Made by a program: the position numbers and the translations under genes. A DNA stretch of 64,000 nucleotides from JARYLZ01 sp964388275. GTDB taxonomy: Bacteria; Bacteroidota; Ignavibacteria; SZUA-365. Under the pieces are notes generated by a model that made no database searches, was not told the DNA's origin, and saw only the letters and a program-made list of their open reading frames with translations. Shown here in pieces: positions 1 to 7,979 of the stretch (the stretch's first letter is position 1; each line of letters starts with the position of its first letter). The stretch is from assembly GCA_964388275.1 (NCBI GenBank), contig CAYLZD010000018.1:14532-78531 (forward strand), in the 5' to 3' direction.

Positions 1-1
1 C

Positions 2-1486
2 GGTCTCGCCGCGCCCGCGGTCGCCCTGGCGGCGGCGACCGCGTTTCACTTCATGGGAGTGGTGGCCGTCCCGTCCTTCCTGTTCCTCGTGCTTTCCCGT
101 TCCGGCAATCCCCGCGTGGCCGCGCTGCTGCGTCCGAAACCGCTGGCTCTCGCCGTAGGCGCGGCGCTGCTCGCCGGCGGAGCGTACTATTTCGCATCGG
201 GCATACACGTGAACGGCAGCAGGACGGTTCTTTCGATGTATCCTTTCGGACGCGAGGGCGCGGTTCAATCATACACGCTTTTCTCTTCCTGGCATCTCAT
301 AGATTTCGTCAACTATATCTTTCTGCTGGCGGCCCCCGCGCTCACCGGCATGGCCTTTATAGCCCGGCGCGAGGCGTTCACACGGCCCGAGACGCTTTTC
401 GCGGCTCTGAACACGGCCTTTTTCACCTTTCTGGCGTTCTTCGGCAACATGGGTTTCGGAATGGCGCGCGACTGGGACATCAACGCCGGACTCGGCATGT
501 CCCTGCTTTTCCTGTTTCTTGCGCTGCTGCGCGCTTCGACCCGTCACGAACTGAAATCCTATCTGATGTACGCCACGGCGGGAGCGTCGCTGGCGGCGGT
601 TCTCCCCTGGCTGGCGGTGAATCTGACGTCCGCGTCCTCGGTGGAACGCGCCAAGGCCATACTGGCTCTCGACGAAAGGCATATCGCCGGCGATTACGCC
701 CTGAACGGCTATGAGCACCTTCGGAAATTTTTCGATTCGCGCGGAGACGCCGAGGGCGTGACCTGGGCCATACGCAAAAAGATCGAAGTCGTCGGCTATC
801 CTGAGGACTACAGGAAGCTGGCCCTGCGCGCGATCACCGATGTTCCCGCCGAACGCAAGCGGAGCGAGTACGAGTGGATGTTCGACCGGCTGGCTGAAAA
901 GGTGCGATCCATGAAAACCGCGGGCATCGACACGTCCTACGCGGGCACGAAGCCGGAATTCCTCGAGATAGCGGCGGAAAGCATATTGCAATGCCTGAGT
1001 CTTCCTCCTCAATGGGGCTTCGACGGCGCATTCGTGGATTTTCAGCGGAGGCGTTTCGCCGCGATCGAACCCGGCGCCCCGGTTCTGCGTCTTTTAAACG
1101 CGCAAATCGCGCTTGCCGGACCCGGCGCAGGACCGCCCGACAGAGCGGCCTTCCTCGAAGGCGCCGCGGCCGTGCAGAGCAGTCCGACTCTGGCCGCCTA
1201 CGCCGGAATGGCGCTTCTGGAAATGAAGGAATACGAACCCGCGCGGAACGCGCTACAGCGCGCCGCCGCGCTCGATTCCACCTTCACACTGCCCCTCTTG
1301 TATCTGGCTGAGGCCGAAATCGGATTGGGACCCGCACACGCGCGCAGCGCCGAGTCGCATCTGCGGCGTTTCCTCGACACGCCGGAGGGATGGCGGGTCT
1401 TCGGCGCGGCCGGCCGCCGCGAAGCGCTCGAAAACCGCGCCAGATCCCTTCTCACCGGCCTCCAAACCGGCTTGCGAACCCCTTAA
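2..1486 (+). CDS. Multi-pass membrane protein with soluble C-terminal domain (5' truncated by window edge)
   Basis: The reading frame is open to the left edge, so the true start lies outside the window. The N-terminal 200 residues hold about five hydrophobic segments (for example FHFMGVVAVPSFLFLVLS and WHLIDFVNYIFLLAAPAL), consistent with the last helices of a polytopic inner-membrane protein. The remaining 270 residues are soluble, helical and alanine-rich, and near the end look like one or two TPR-type helix pairs. Such an arrangement occurs in GT-C-like or O-antigen-ligase-like membrane enzymes with TPR tails, but no catalytic motif is visible here, so no enzyme function is assigned. It ends 34 bp before hutU and may be co-transcribed with it. 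Confidence 0.7.
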   Translation, partial: GLAAPAVALAAATAFHFMGVVAVPSFLFLVLSRSGNPRVAALLRPKPLALAVGAALLAGGAYYFASGIHVNGSRTVLSMYPFGREGAVQSYTLFSSWHLIDFVNYIFLLAAPALTGMAFIARREAFTRPETLFAALNTAFFTFLAFFGNMGFGMARDWDINAGLGMSLLFLFLALLRASTRHELKSYLMYATAGASLAAVLPWLAVNLTSASSVERAKAILALDERHIAGDYALNGYEHLRKFFDSRGDAEGVTWAIRKKIEVVGYPEDYRKLALRAITDVPAERKRSEYEWMFDRLAEKVRSMKTAGIDTSYAGTKPEFLEIAAESILQCLSLPPQWGFDGAFVDFQRRRFAAIEPGAPVLRLLNAQIALAGPGAGPPDRAAFLEGAAAVQSSPTLAAYAGMALLEMKEYEPARNALQRAAALDSTFTLPLLYLAEAEIGLGPAHARSAESHLRRFLDTPEGWRVFGAAGRREALENRARSLLTGLQTGLRTP

Positions 1487-1520
1487 CTTCACCCTTCACT
1501 TTCCACCAGTCATCACCGCC

Positions 1521-3191
1521 ATGTCAATCCCACACGCAATTCCCCCGCCCGCGCCGCGAGGCGCGCAGCTGACCTGCAAGGGCTGGCAGCAGGAAGCCGC
1601 CCTCCGCATGCTGCTGAACAACCTCGATCCGGCAGTGGCCGAGCATCCCGAAGAACTGATCGTCTACGGCGGCATCGGAAAAGCGGCGCGCAATCACGAA
1701 GCTCTCGCCGCCATCATCAGCGAACTAAAGGACCTCGAGGGCGATGAAACCCTGCTTGTGCAGTCGGGCAAGCCCGTAGGGCGCTTCCGGACTCACGCCG
1801 ACGCGCCGCGCGTGATAATCGCGAACTCCAATCTAGTGCCGCGCTGGGCTACCTGGGAGGAATTCCGCCGCCTCGACGCGCTCGGACTCATGATGTACGG
1901 ACAGATGACGGCCGGATCATGGATTTATATCGGCACGCAGGGGATACTTCAGGGAACTTACGAGACCTTCGCATCCGTCGCGGACAAACATTTCGGCGGC
2001 GATCTGGCCGGCAAATGGATACTCACCGCCGGCCTCGGCGGCATGGGCGGCGCGCAGCCGCTGGCCGCCACGATGAACGGCGCCGCCTGCCTCTGCGTGG
2101 AAATCGATCCGTCGCGCATACGGAAGCGCCTCGAAACCAAATATCTGGACGTGCAGGCCGCGGACCTAAACGACGCCGTGGCCCTGATTTCGGACGCCGT
2201 GTCGAAGAAGCGCGCCCTGTCCGTCGGCGTTCTCGGCAACGCCGCGGAGGTTTTTCCCGCTTTGCTCCGGCAGGGCTTCGTGCCGGACGTTCTTACGGAT
2301 CAGACATCCGCTCACGACATGCTGCGCGGCTACGTGCCCATGGGCATGACCTATGCCGAAGCGCTGGAACTCCGGGCCGGAAATCCGGATGAGTATATCC
2401 GTAAAGCCAGGGCGACCGTCGTGGAACACGTGCGGGCGATGCTCGAGCTGCGCAAGGCGGGCGCCGTGACTTTCGACTACGGCAACAATATCCGCGGCGA
2501 GGCCCTGGCCAACGGATTGGACAATGCGTTCGACTTCCCGGGCTTCGTTCCGGAATACATCCGTCCGCTTTTCTGCGACGGCAAGGGGCCTTTCCGATGG
2601 GCCGCGCTGTCAGGCGATCCGGCCGACATACATCGCACGGATCGCGCCGTGATGGAAACCTTTCCCGGCGACTCGCCCCTGCTGCGCTGGATCGAGAAGG
2701 CCAACAAGCAGGTCGCGTTCCAGGGGCTGCCCGCCCGAATCTGCTGGCTCGGCTACGGGGCGAGGGCGAAGATGGGGCGGGTGTTCAACGACCTCGTGCG
2801 GAAAGGCGAAGTCAAGGCCCCGATAGTCATCGGACGCGACCATCTCGATTGCGGATCCGTCGCCTCGCCCAACCGCGAAACCGAGGCCATGAAAGACGGC
2901 AGTGATGCAATCGCTGACTGGCCGGTCTTGAACGCCATGCTCAACTGCATCGGCGGAGCGACCTGGGTGTCGTATCATCACGGCGGCGGAGTGGGGATGG
3001 GCTACAGTCTCCACGCCGGCATGGTGATAGTGGCGGACGGCACCGACGAGGCCGACAGGCGGCTCGAAAGAGTGCTGACCTATGATCCGGGCATGGGCAT
3101 AATCCGCCACGCCGACGCGGGATATGAGCGCGCGATCGAGAATGCGGAGCGCTGGGGCGTCCATATTCCCATGGCAGGCGGCAGCATCTGA
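1521..3191 (+). CDS. hutU: Urocanate hydratase
   Basis: Urocanase catalyses the second step of histidine degradation, hydrating urocanate to 4-imidazolone-5-propionate with tightly bound NAD+ acting as electrophile, in the cytoplasm. The 556-residue length is typical of the family. Recognisable signatures are the N-terminal segment YGGIGKAARNHEAL, the Rossmann loop GLGGMGGAQP, the DQTSAHD motif, and the C-terminal DHLDCGSVASPNRE and SYHHGGGVGMG blocks that hold the active-site cysteine and surround the NAD pocket. The start ATG precedes the family's usual N-terminus by about 15 residues. No hutH, hutI or hutG is seen nearby, so either the pathway genes are elsewhere or this is a scattered hut set. 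Confidence 0.97.
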   Translation: MSIPHAIPPPAPRGAQLTCKGWQQEAALRMLLNNLDPAVAEHPEELIVYGGIGKAARNHEALAAIISELKDLEGDETLLVQSGKPVGRFRTHADAPRVIIANSNLVPRWATWEEFRRLDALGLMMYGQMTAGSWIYIGTQGILQGTYETFASVADKHFGGDLAGKWILTAGLGGMGGAQPLAATMNGAACLCVEIDPSRIRKRLETKYLDVQAADLNDAVALISDAVSKKRALSVGVLGNAAEVFPALLRQGFVPDVLTDQTSAHDMLRGYVPMGMTYAEALELRAGNPDEYIRKARATVVEHVRAMLELRKAGAVTFDYGNNIRGEALANGLDNAFDFPGFVPEYIRPLFCDGKGPFRWAALSGDPADIHRTDRAVMETFPGDSPLLRWIEKANKQVAFQGLPARICWLGYGARAKMGRVFNDLVRKGEVKAPIVIGRDHLDCGSVASPNRETEAMKDGSDAIADWPVLNAMLNCIGGATWVSYHHGGGVGMGYSLHAGMVIVADGTDEADRRLERVLTYDPGMGIIRHADAGYERAIENAERWGVHIPMAGGSI

Positions 3192-3387
3192 CCGGCGGCC
3201 GAAACCGGCGGGTAGCAGGCCTCGAAAATCCCTTTGGATACAGGCGCGGATGCCGCGACGACAGATTGAACGATTGTCCCGGCGCAGGCGCGGCCGCTCC
3301 CGTCCGGGCGCCCGGGGTTGTTTGGCTCGAGTTTTTAGCTTTTTTTAGCGCTGTCGGTGTTTGCCGTAAACGGGTCAGGTAAAAAAC

Positions 3388-4095
3388 ATGAGGATTGCCA
3401 TGGCTTTGCGCTTATCATTCCTGATGATCGGGTTTATCCTGCTGTCCTGCGCCATCCCCGGAGATCAGGTTTTTAAAAGCAGGATCGACGCATACTACGC
3501 CGATGCTCCCGGCAGGGTCCGTCCCGGCTCCGATAGTTTTTACAAACCGATGCTGTTGGAAAAGGGCCAGTATGTGCTCCATGGCATCGAGGAAAGAGGC
3601 AGGCGCTCGATAGTCAAAACCTCGGTGCTCGGGCATGAGGGCGATGCATGGATAGTGGAGATATACACACTCACGGAGTCGAACGAAACCGCCGTGCAGA
3701 TGCTCGTACGCGGTCTCGAACGAGCCGCTGAAGGAGCGCCGGAAAGCCTGGATGTCCTGTGGGTCAGGTCGAAGCAGGGATCGGGCGAGGTTCAGCGGCT
3801 TGACGGGCCTGGGCTCGGCCTCGCGAAGGGCATGTACAAGGACATGCTGGGCATATTCACGGTGAAGCTCAAGGGCGCGGTCGCGGGGGGGGCCGTACGG
3901 GTCCCCGCGGGCGCCTTCCCTCATACTTACAAGACGAGCGGCGACGTGCGCTTTCCCGGATGGAGCTACAAATCCGAGGCATGGTACCATTCCGGGGTTC
4001 CGATCAATGCCCTGGTCAAATCCGTCGCCAAGGGCGGCGGTCCCGTGATGGAACTTCTCGATTACGGACTCGACGGCGCGTCGGGAAGCTTCTGA
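3388..4095 (+). CDS. Putative lipoprotein of unknown function
   Basis: A 235-residue protein starting with a positively charged, hydrophobic segment and a lipobox-like FILLSC, so it is probably lipid-anchored in the envelope after signal peptidase II cleavage. ATG at 3400 is an alternative start that also leaves a good signal peptide. The mature part is predicted mostly beta with no motif I recognise. Phrases such as YVLHGIEERGRR and FPGWSYKSEAWYHSGVPI resemble small Ignavibacteria/Chlorobi lipoproteins that read like lipocalin- or LolA-like folds, but this is only an impression. It precedes the sigma54 activator by 17 bp on the same strand. Confidence 0.75.
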   Translation: MRIAMALRLSFLMIGFILLSCAIPGDQVFKSRIDAYYADAPGRVRPGSDSFYKPMLLEKGQYVLHGIEERGRRSIVKTSVLGHEGDAWIVEIYTLTESNETAVQMLVRGLERAAEGAPESLDVLWVRSKQGSGEVQRLDGPGLGLAKGMYKDMLGIFTVKLKGAVAGGAVRVPAGAFPHTYKTSGDVRFPGWSYKSEAWYHSGVPINALVKSVAKGGGPVMELLDYGLDGASGSF

Positions 4096-4112
4096 ACCAG
4101 AGGGGCGAAAAT

Positions 4113-5558
4113 ATGCGCCTCCCGGGAGGACGGGACCAGGGAAGCCTCCGGAAACGACCCGGAGACGGAAAGACGGACGGAAAACGGGCAAGTAAGCCTC
4201 TTGTACCTGCTTCCACCGACGCCATTCTCGACAGCATTTCCGACGGCGTGTTCACCGTGGACATGGAGTGGCGGATCACGTCGTTCAACAGAGCCGCGGA
4301 AGTGATTACAGGGGTTCGGAGAGAGGAGGCGATAGGACGGCTTTGCGCCGATGTATTCCGTTCAAGCTTGTGCGGCGCCGCCTGCGCTCTGCGGCACACG
4401 ATCGAGACCGGGAAACCGGTGATCGGGAAAGCCGCCTACATAATCGACGCCGATGGGAACCGGATCCCGATCAGCATTTCGACGGCCTTGCTCAGGGATG
4501 CCGGCGGCCGTATTGCCGGCGGCGCGGAAACATTCAGGGACTTGTCGGAGATCGAAGACCTGCGCCGCGAATTGGAAGGCAGGAGCGGCATAGGCGATCT
4601 CAGCAGCAGAAGTCCTCTGATGTTGCGCATTTTCGAGGCGCTGCCGGCTGTCGCCGCCAGTCCCAGCACGGTCCTGGTGCTCGGAGAAACGGGCTCCGGA
4701 AAGGAGTTGATCGCGCGGACCATACACTCCCTGAGTCCTCGCAACAAGGGCCCCTTCGTCGCCGTCAATTGCGGCGCTTTGCCGGACGCTCTGCTCGAGT
4801 CGGAACTTTTCGGCTACAAGGCCGGAGCGTTTACCGGCGCCGCAAAGGACAAGCCGGGGCGTTTTGCCTTAGCGGCAGGCGGCACGATTTTTCTCGACGA
4901 AATCGGAGACATCAGTCCCGCATCTCAGGTGAGCCTGCTGCGCGTTCTTCAGGAGAGAGTTTACGAGCCTCTCGGCGGCGTGAAAAGCGAGAAGGCCGAT
5001 GCGCGTGTGATTGTCGCTACGAACAAGGACTTGTCGGAACAAGTGCGCATGGGAGCGTTCCGGGAGGATCTGTATTACAGAGTCAACGTCCTGCGCATCG
5101 AGCTGCCTCCTCTGCGCAGGCGGAAAGAGGATATTCCGCTTCTGGCCGATCAGTTCGTGTCTCGATTCAACCGGCTGCACGGAAAAAACATCGACGGCCT
5201 CACGGTTGAAGCCCTGTCACTCCTCATGGCGCACGACTGGCCCGGCAACATCAGGGAGCTGGAGAACGCCATCGAGCGCGCTTTCGTCCTGTGCGGAGGC
5301 GGGATGATCGGAATGGAACATCTCCCGCCGGAATTGACGGCCGGCTGCCCGGGCGCGGATGCCGCGGCCGGCAACCGCTCCGCTCACGACATACTTGATG
5401 CGCAGGCCATACGCTCTGCGCTTGAAAGAAATTCCTTCAACCGGGCGGCGGCGGCCCGCGATCTCGGTATCCATAAAACGACTCTGTACCGGCGTATAAT
5501 CAAGCTCGGTATGCAGCTCCCCGACAAAGACGGCCGCAGCGGAGCTTCCGACACATAG
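4113..5558 (+). CDS. PAS-sensing sigma54-dependent transcriptional activator
   Basis: An enhancer-binding protein of about 481 residues. Residues 35-145 form a PAS domain with a cysteine group (C78, C87, C91) suited to redox, metal or Fe-S sensing. The AAA+ domain runs from about 165 to 400: Walker A GETGSGKE, the sigma54-contacting GAFTGA loop, Walker B GGTIFLDEIGD and arginine-finger segment FREDLYYRV. A Fis-type helix-turn-helix closes the protein (NRAAAARDLGIHKTTLYRR). The frame stays open back to 3960, but ATG 4113, preceded by AGGGGCG and lying after the upstream stop, is the sensible start. The next genes form an ORP-like set. In Desulfovibrio that system is driven by sigma54 and a cognate activator of this architecture, so this protein probably activates the downstream operon. 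Confidence 0.93.
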   Translation: MRLPGGRDQGSLRKRPGDGKTDGKRASKPLVPASTDAILDSISDGVFTVDMEWRITSFNRAAEVITGVRREEAIGRLCADVFRSSLCGAACALRHTIETGKPVIGKAAYIIDADGNRIPISISTALLRDAGGRIAGGAETFRDLSEIEDLRRELEGRSGIGDLSSRSPLMLRIFEALPAVAASPSTVLVLGETGSGKELIARTIHSLSPRNKGPFVAVNCGALPDALLESELFGYKAGAFTGAAKDKPGRFALAAGGTIFLDEIGDISPASQVSLLRVLQERVYEPLGGVKSEKADARVIVATNKDLSEQVRMGAFREDLYYRVNVLRIELPPLRRRKEDIPLLADQFVSRFNRLHGKNIDGLTVEALSLLMAHDWPGNIRELENAIERAFVLCGGGMIGMEHLPPELTAGCPGADAAAGNRSAHDILDAQAIRSALERNSFNRAAAARDLGIHKTTLYRRIIKLGMQLPDKDGRSGASDT

Positions 5559-5665
5559 TAGCATTCGTGCAACGGTAACCTTGCTAATATCGTAGCATCG
5601 CGGCTACTGTATTCTCTAGCATAACGGCGGTGGGCTTGTTATATGGCGCATATTATCAATAGCAT
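5559..5665 (+). promoter_or_regulatory. Candidate upstream activating sequences: four TAGCAT repeats
   Basis: TAGCAT occurs four times in 107 bp, at 5559, 5593, 5617 and 5660, between the activator stop and the NifX-like gene. Two overlapping dyads are centred on the second copy: TGCTA-N6-TAGCA and GTAGC-N6-GCTAC. Dimeric Fis-type activators bind such dyads 60-160 bp upstream of -24/-12 promoters, which is where these lie relative to the candidate promoter at 5695. Inference only; no factor has been shown to bind. Confidence 0.5.
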
Positions 5666-5694
5666 GGAGTGAGCCCCGCAAAGGTATGCATTCA

Positions 5695-5710
5695 CGGCCC
5701 GGTATTTGCA
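5695..5710 (+). promoter_or_regulatory. Candidate sigma54 (-24/-12) promoter
   Basis: CGGCCCGGTATTTGCA matches the sigma54 consensus TGGCACG-N4-TTGCW at 10 of 12 defined positions, with GG and GC at the required spacing. The predicted transcript start is about 5721, almost at ATG 5723, so the message would be leaderless or nearly so. That agrees with the absence of a Shine-Dalgarno sequence before that ATG but is unusual, so it lowers confidence. Confidence 0.45.
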
Positions 5711-5722
5711 GTACTAAAACCG

Positions 5723-6394
5723 ATGGCTGGAAGCAAAAAAATAATCAGAACCGCCTTTGCGTGTTGGGACGATAGGATCGCTCCGGTGTTCGACACAGCC
5801 CGGGAAATGCTGGTCGTCGAATCTATTGCCGGAGCGGTATCAGGGCGGCATCACGAACAGCTCCAGGAAGAAATGCCCGTCAGAAAAGCGCTGCGACTGA
5901 CCGAGCTGGGAATCGACGTATTGGTATGCGGAGCGATATCGAGGCAGCTGTACGATTTGACCGCCGCATACGGCATACGGATAATTCCTTTCGTCACCGG
6001 CGCTCTCAACGAATTGATCGGCGCTTATCTTGCAGGCAGACTTCATCAGACCATATACACGATGCCGGGGTGCTGCGGCCGCGGGATGCGCCGCCGCTGC
6101 GCGAGCCCGGGCGCAATAAAGGAGGTTTACCACATGTTCGGAAAAGGTGGAAGAGGAATGGGCGGCGGCCAAGGCATGGGCGGCGGCCAAGGCAAAGGCG
6201 GAGGCCAGGGTAAAGGCGGAGGCCAGGGCAAAGGCGGCGGCCAGGGCCGCGGACGCATGGGCGGCCCGATGGCGGGCGGCCCGACAGGATACTGTGTCTG
6301 TCCCGCCTGCGGTCACAAGGAAGAACATCAGCGCGGCGCGCCTTGCGTGGAACGCAAGTGCCCGAAATGCGGCGCGATGCTCGCAAGGCAATAG
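5723..6394 (+). CDS. NifX/NifB-type cofactor-binding domain in frame with Gly-rich zinc-ribbon tail
   Basis: Residues 1 to about 115 form a dinitrogenase Fe-Mo cofactor domain (start IIRTAFACWDDRIAPVFDTA), the fold of NifX, NafY, the NifB tail and the ORP orange protein, which bind metal-sulfur clusters. It ends in a cysteine-rich stretch, MPGCCGRGMRRRC. The frame then runs without a stop into a glycine-rich repeat and a zinc-ribbon pair (CPACGH and CPKCG). A strong internal Shine-Dalgarno and ATG at 6134 suggest two products from one frame (see next entry). GTG 5669 would extend the N-terminus, but family alignment and the poor spacing of its upstream GGAG favour 5723. First gene of the ORP-like operon. 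Confidence 0.75.
   Translation: MAGSKKIIRTAFACWDDRIAPVFDTAREMLVVESIAGAVSGRHHEQLQEEMPVRKALRLTELGIDVLVCGAISRQLYDLTAAYGIRIIPFVTGALNELIGAYLAGRLHQTIYTMPGCCGRGMRRRCASPGAIKEVYHMFGKGGRGMGGGQGMGGGQGKGGGQGKGGGQGKGGGQGRGRMGGPMAGGPTGYCVCPACGHKEEHQRGAPCVERKCPKCGAMLARQ
6134..6394 (+). CDS. Probable internal-start product: Gly-rich zinc-ribbon protein
   Basis: AAAGGAGG followed by a 7-nt spacer and ATG is a near-perfect initiation site inside the previous frame. The 86-residue product begins MFGKGGRGMGGGQG, contains five GGGQG repeats and ends with two CxxC knuckles (CVCPACG, CPKCG). From memory, proteins of this look are encoded separately beside NifX-like and DUF5320 genes in anaerobes. Removing one base near 6115 would let the upstream NifX gene end at an out-of-frame TAA just before this Shine-Dalgarno. 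The fusion may therefore be recent, or the site may give both a long and a short product. Confidence 0.55.
   Translation: MFGKGGRGMGGGQGMGGGQGKGGGQGKGGGQGKGGGQGRGRMGGPMAGGPTGYCVCPACGHKEEHQRGAPCVERKCPKCGAMLARQ
6158..6247 (+). repeat. 18-bp tandem repeat, five copies, coding for (M/K)GGGQG
   Basis: Five consecutive 18-bp units starting at 6158, 6176, 6194, 6212 and 6230. The first two are identical and the last three differ by one or two bases. Unit length is a multiple of three, so copy-number change would keep frame and alter the length of the flexible glycine linker. Confidence 0.9.
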
Positions 6395-6442
6395 CCGTCG
6401 ATTTAATTCACTGATTATCCAACCATATACAGGAGGTTTGAA

Positions 6443-6835
6443 ATGCCTGGAGGAGATCGCACAGGACCGCTCGGAGCGGGCCCGCGCAGCGGAAGAGCTG
6501 CCGGATACTGCTCAGGCTTCAACATGCCGGGATACGCAAATCCGGTGCCGGGACGCGGATATGGCGCGGGATACGGCAGGGGAATAGGCGCGGCGGGCAG
6601 GGGCTTCGGTGGTGGAGGCCGGGGCCGGCGTAACATGTTTTACGCAACAGGACGCCCCGGTTGGATGCGTTCAGGCGCATTCGACTCTTATGCAGGATAT
6701 GCGCGACCATTTGCCGGACCTGAACCCGAGACCGAAAAAATTGCTCTCGAGAGACAGGCCGAGGCCCTGCGGGCCGAACTGGAGATGATTAGAAAACGTC
6801 TCGATGAGATGGCCGGGGACAATACAACGAAGTGA
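6443..6835 (+). CDS. DUF5320-like small protein of the ORP-type cluster
   Basis: A 130-residue protein beginning MPGGDRTGPLGAGPRSGRAA, the characteristic opening of DUF5320 proteins (MPxGDGTGPxGxGPxTGRxAG), which sit beside NifX-like and MinD-ferredoxin genes in anaerobes. The centre is Gly/Arg/Tyr-rich and probably disordered. The last 40 residues are a charged amphipathic helix (ETEKIALERQAEALRAELEM) suited to coiled-coil assembly. A consensus AGGAGG lies 7 bp before the ATG. Function is not known; a role as scaffold or partner for cluster assembly is guessed from neighbourhood only. Confidence 0.8.
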   Translation: MPGGDRTGPLGAGPRSGRAAGYCSGFNMPGYANPVPGRGYGAGYGRGIGAAGRGFGGGGRGRRNMFYATGRPGWMRSGAFDSYAGYARPFAGPEPETEKIALERQAEALRAELEMIRKRLDEMAGDNTTK

Positions 6836-6840
6836 CAACA

Positions 6841-6878
6841 GCGCCGCGCGGTACGCATCAGGCATCACCGCGCGGCGC
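6841..6878. promoter_or_regulatory. Perfect 12-bp inverted repeat between operon genes
   Basis: GCGCCGCGCGGT and its exact reverse complement ACCGCGCGGCGC flank a 14-nt loop, filling the gap between the DUF5320 gene and the next NifX gene. No T-run follows, so it is not a classical terminator. An mRNA-stabilising or processing hairpin, or an attenuator that sets relative expression within the operon, is more likely. Confidence 0.65.
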
Positions 6879-6896
6879 AAAGCATAAGGAAGAAAC

Positions 6897-7256
6897 ATGA
6901 AAATCGCATTCTCGACTTCCGGCAGGAATCTCGATGCCCCCATGGACAAGCGCTTCGGAAGGGCGTCGATGTTTCTTGTTTTCGACACGGATAAGCAATC
7001 CTTCGAAGTGATCGACAATATGAAGAACCTGAATGCCGAACAGGGCGCGGGAATTCAATCGGCTGAAACCGTCGTCAGATCAGGCGCTGGGGCTCTGGTG
7101 TCGGGCCATTGCGGTCCCAAGGCCTTCCGCGTCATGCAGGCCGCCGGGGTGAAAATCTATAACACGGACGCGGCTACGGTTTCGGAAGCCCTTGATCTTT
7201 ACAGCTCGGGCAAACTCGTACAGGCGCAAGCCGCCGACGTGTCCGGTCATTGGTGA
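6897..7256 (+). CDS. NifX-type dinitrogenase cofactor domain protein
   Basis: A stand-alone 119-residue Nitro_FeMo-Co domain. Visible family features are the first strand MKIAFSTSGRNLDAPMDKRFGR, here cited by its ends (MKIAFSTSG, DKRFGRA), the middle segment GAGIQSAETVVRSGA, and GHCGPKAFRVMQAAGVKIY in the last third. Members carry or hand over metal-sulfur clusters. No nif structural genes are in the window, so nitrogenase maturation is unlikely and an ORP-type role is favoured. The start has AGGAAGAAAC upstream. It sits between the DUF5320 gene and the methyltransferase, all on the same strand. Confidence 0.9.
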   Translation: MKIAFSTSGRNLDAPMDKRFGRASMFLVFDTDKQSFEVIDNMKNLNAEQGAGIQSAETVVRSGAGALVSGHCGPKAFRVMQAAGVKIYNTDAATVSEALDLYSSGKLVQAQAADVSGHW

Positions 7257-7424
7257 TGAGTCCGATAACATACATTCTTTCAATCCTTAGACGGCGATAT
7301 TCGATTGTCTACAAAACACGCGAAACCGCCCTCAGGAAGAACTGTACGGCCACACGTCCACGCAAGAAAGCTTGAGGGAATGCGACCGTTGATCATGATC
7401 CCGGAAACAAAAAGGTGATACGGT

Positions 7425-7979
7425 ATGGCGGATGTGCATAAACAAGGCAACTTGAATTTCAGATTGATGTCTCTGGAGTTTATGATGCGTGATATCCTGC
7501 GCTCCCCGGTGAACATACTCGAAACCGAGGGTGTGTCCAAAGGAATGACGGTGCTCGATTTCGGCTGCGGACCGGGCGGCTTCGCGCTTGCAGCGGCCCG
7601 GATCACCGGCCCCGGCGGACTGGTCTACGCGGTCGATATACATCCCCTGGCCCTGGACGCGATCAGGAGAAAAGCGCCGAGAGCGGGGGGAGGGAATCTC
7701 CGGGCGATCCATGCGGACGGCATGGATGCGATTCCCGCGGAATCAGTCGACATCGCGCTGCTCTACGATGTGCTGCACGATCTCGACTCGCCCGTCGCGG
7801 CCCTGTCAGCGCTGTGCCGGGTGATGAAACGCGAAGCCGTGCTGTCCGTGCGGGATCATTGCCTCGATACAAAGACCTTGCTGTCGATTGTCACCGGTGA
7901 AGGCTGTTTCGAGCACTCCGGCGGCGGGGGACGGATCTCTCGTTTTAACAAAATCATCCCTGAAGGCGGAGGCCGATGA
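7425..7979 (+). CDS. Class I SAM-dependent methyltransferase
   Basis: A 184-residue Rossmann-fold methyltransferase. Motif I is VLDFGCGPGGFALAAA, followed by the acidic end of strand 2 (VYAVDIHPLALD), an ADGMDAIP segment for the adenine, and post-motif LLYDVLHDLDSPVAAL. The compact UbiE/COQ5-like layout without an added substrate domain does not reveal the acceptor. The N-terminal LMSLEFMMRDILRSP is typical of methyltransferases found next to anaerobic Fe-S gene clusters. Its stop overlaps the start of the following MinD-ferredoxin gene by 4 bp, indicating translational coupling. A 168-bp gap precedes it; AAGGTGA serves as Shine-Dalgarno. Confidence 0.9.
   Translation: MADVHKQGNLNFRLMSLEFMMRDILRSPVNILETEGVSKGMTVLDFGCGPGGFALAAARITGPGGLVYAVDIHPLALDAIRRKAPRAGGGNLRAIHADGMDAIPAESVDIALLYDVLHDLDSPVAALSALCRVMKREAVLSVRDHCLDTKTLLSIVTGEGCFEHSGGGGRISRFNKIIPEGGGR

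Noticed and set aside
5640..5665. TGGGCTTGTTATATGGC as the sigma54 promoter
   Set aside because: GG to GC spacing is one base off, while 5695-5710 has exact spacing and a better match.
6158..6247. Short repeats as a CRISPR array
   Set aside because: Units are contiguous without spacers and code for Gly-rich protein.
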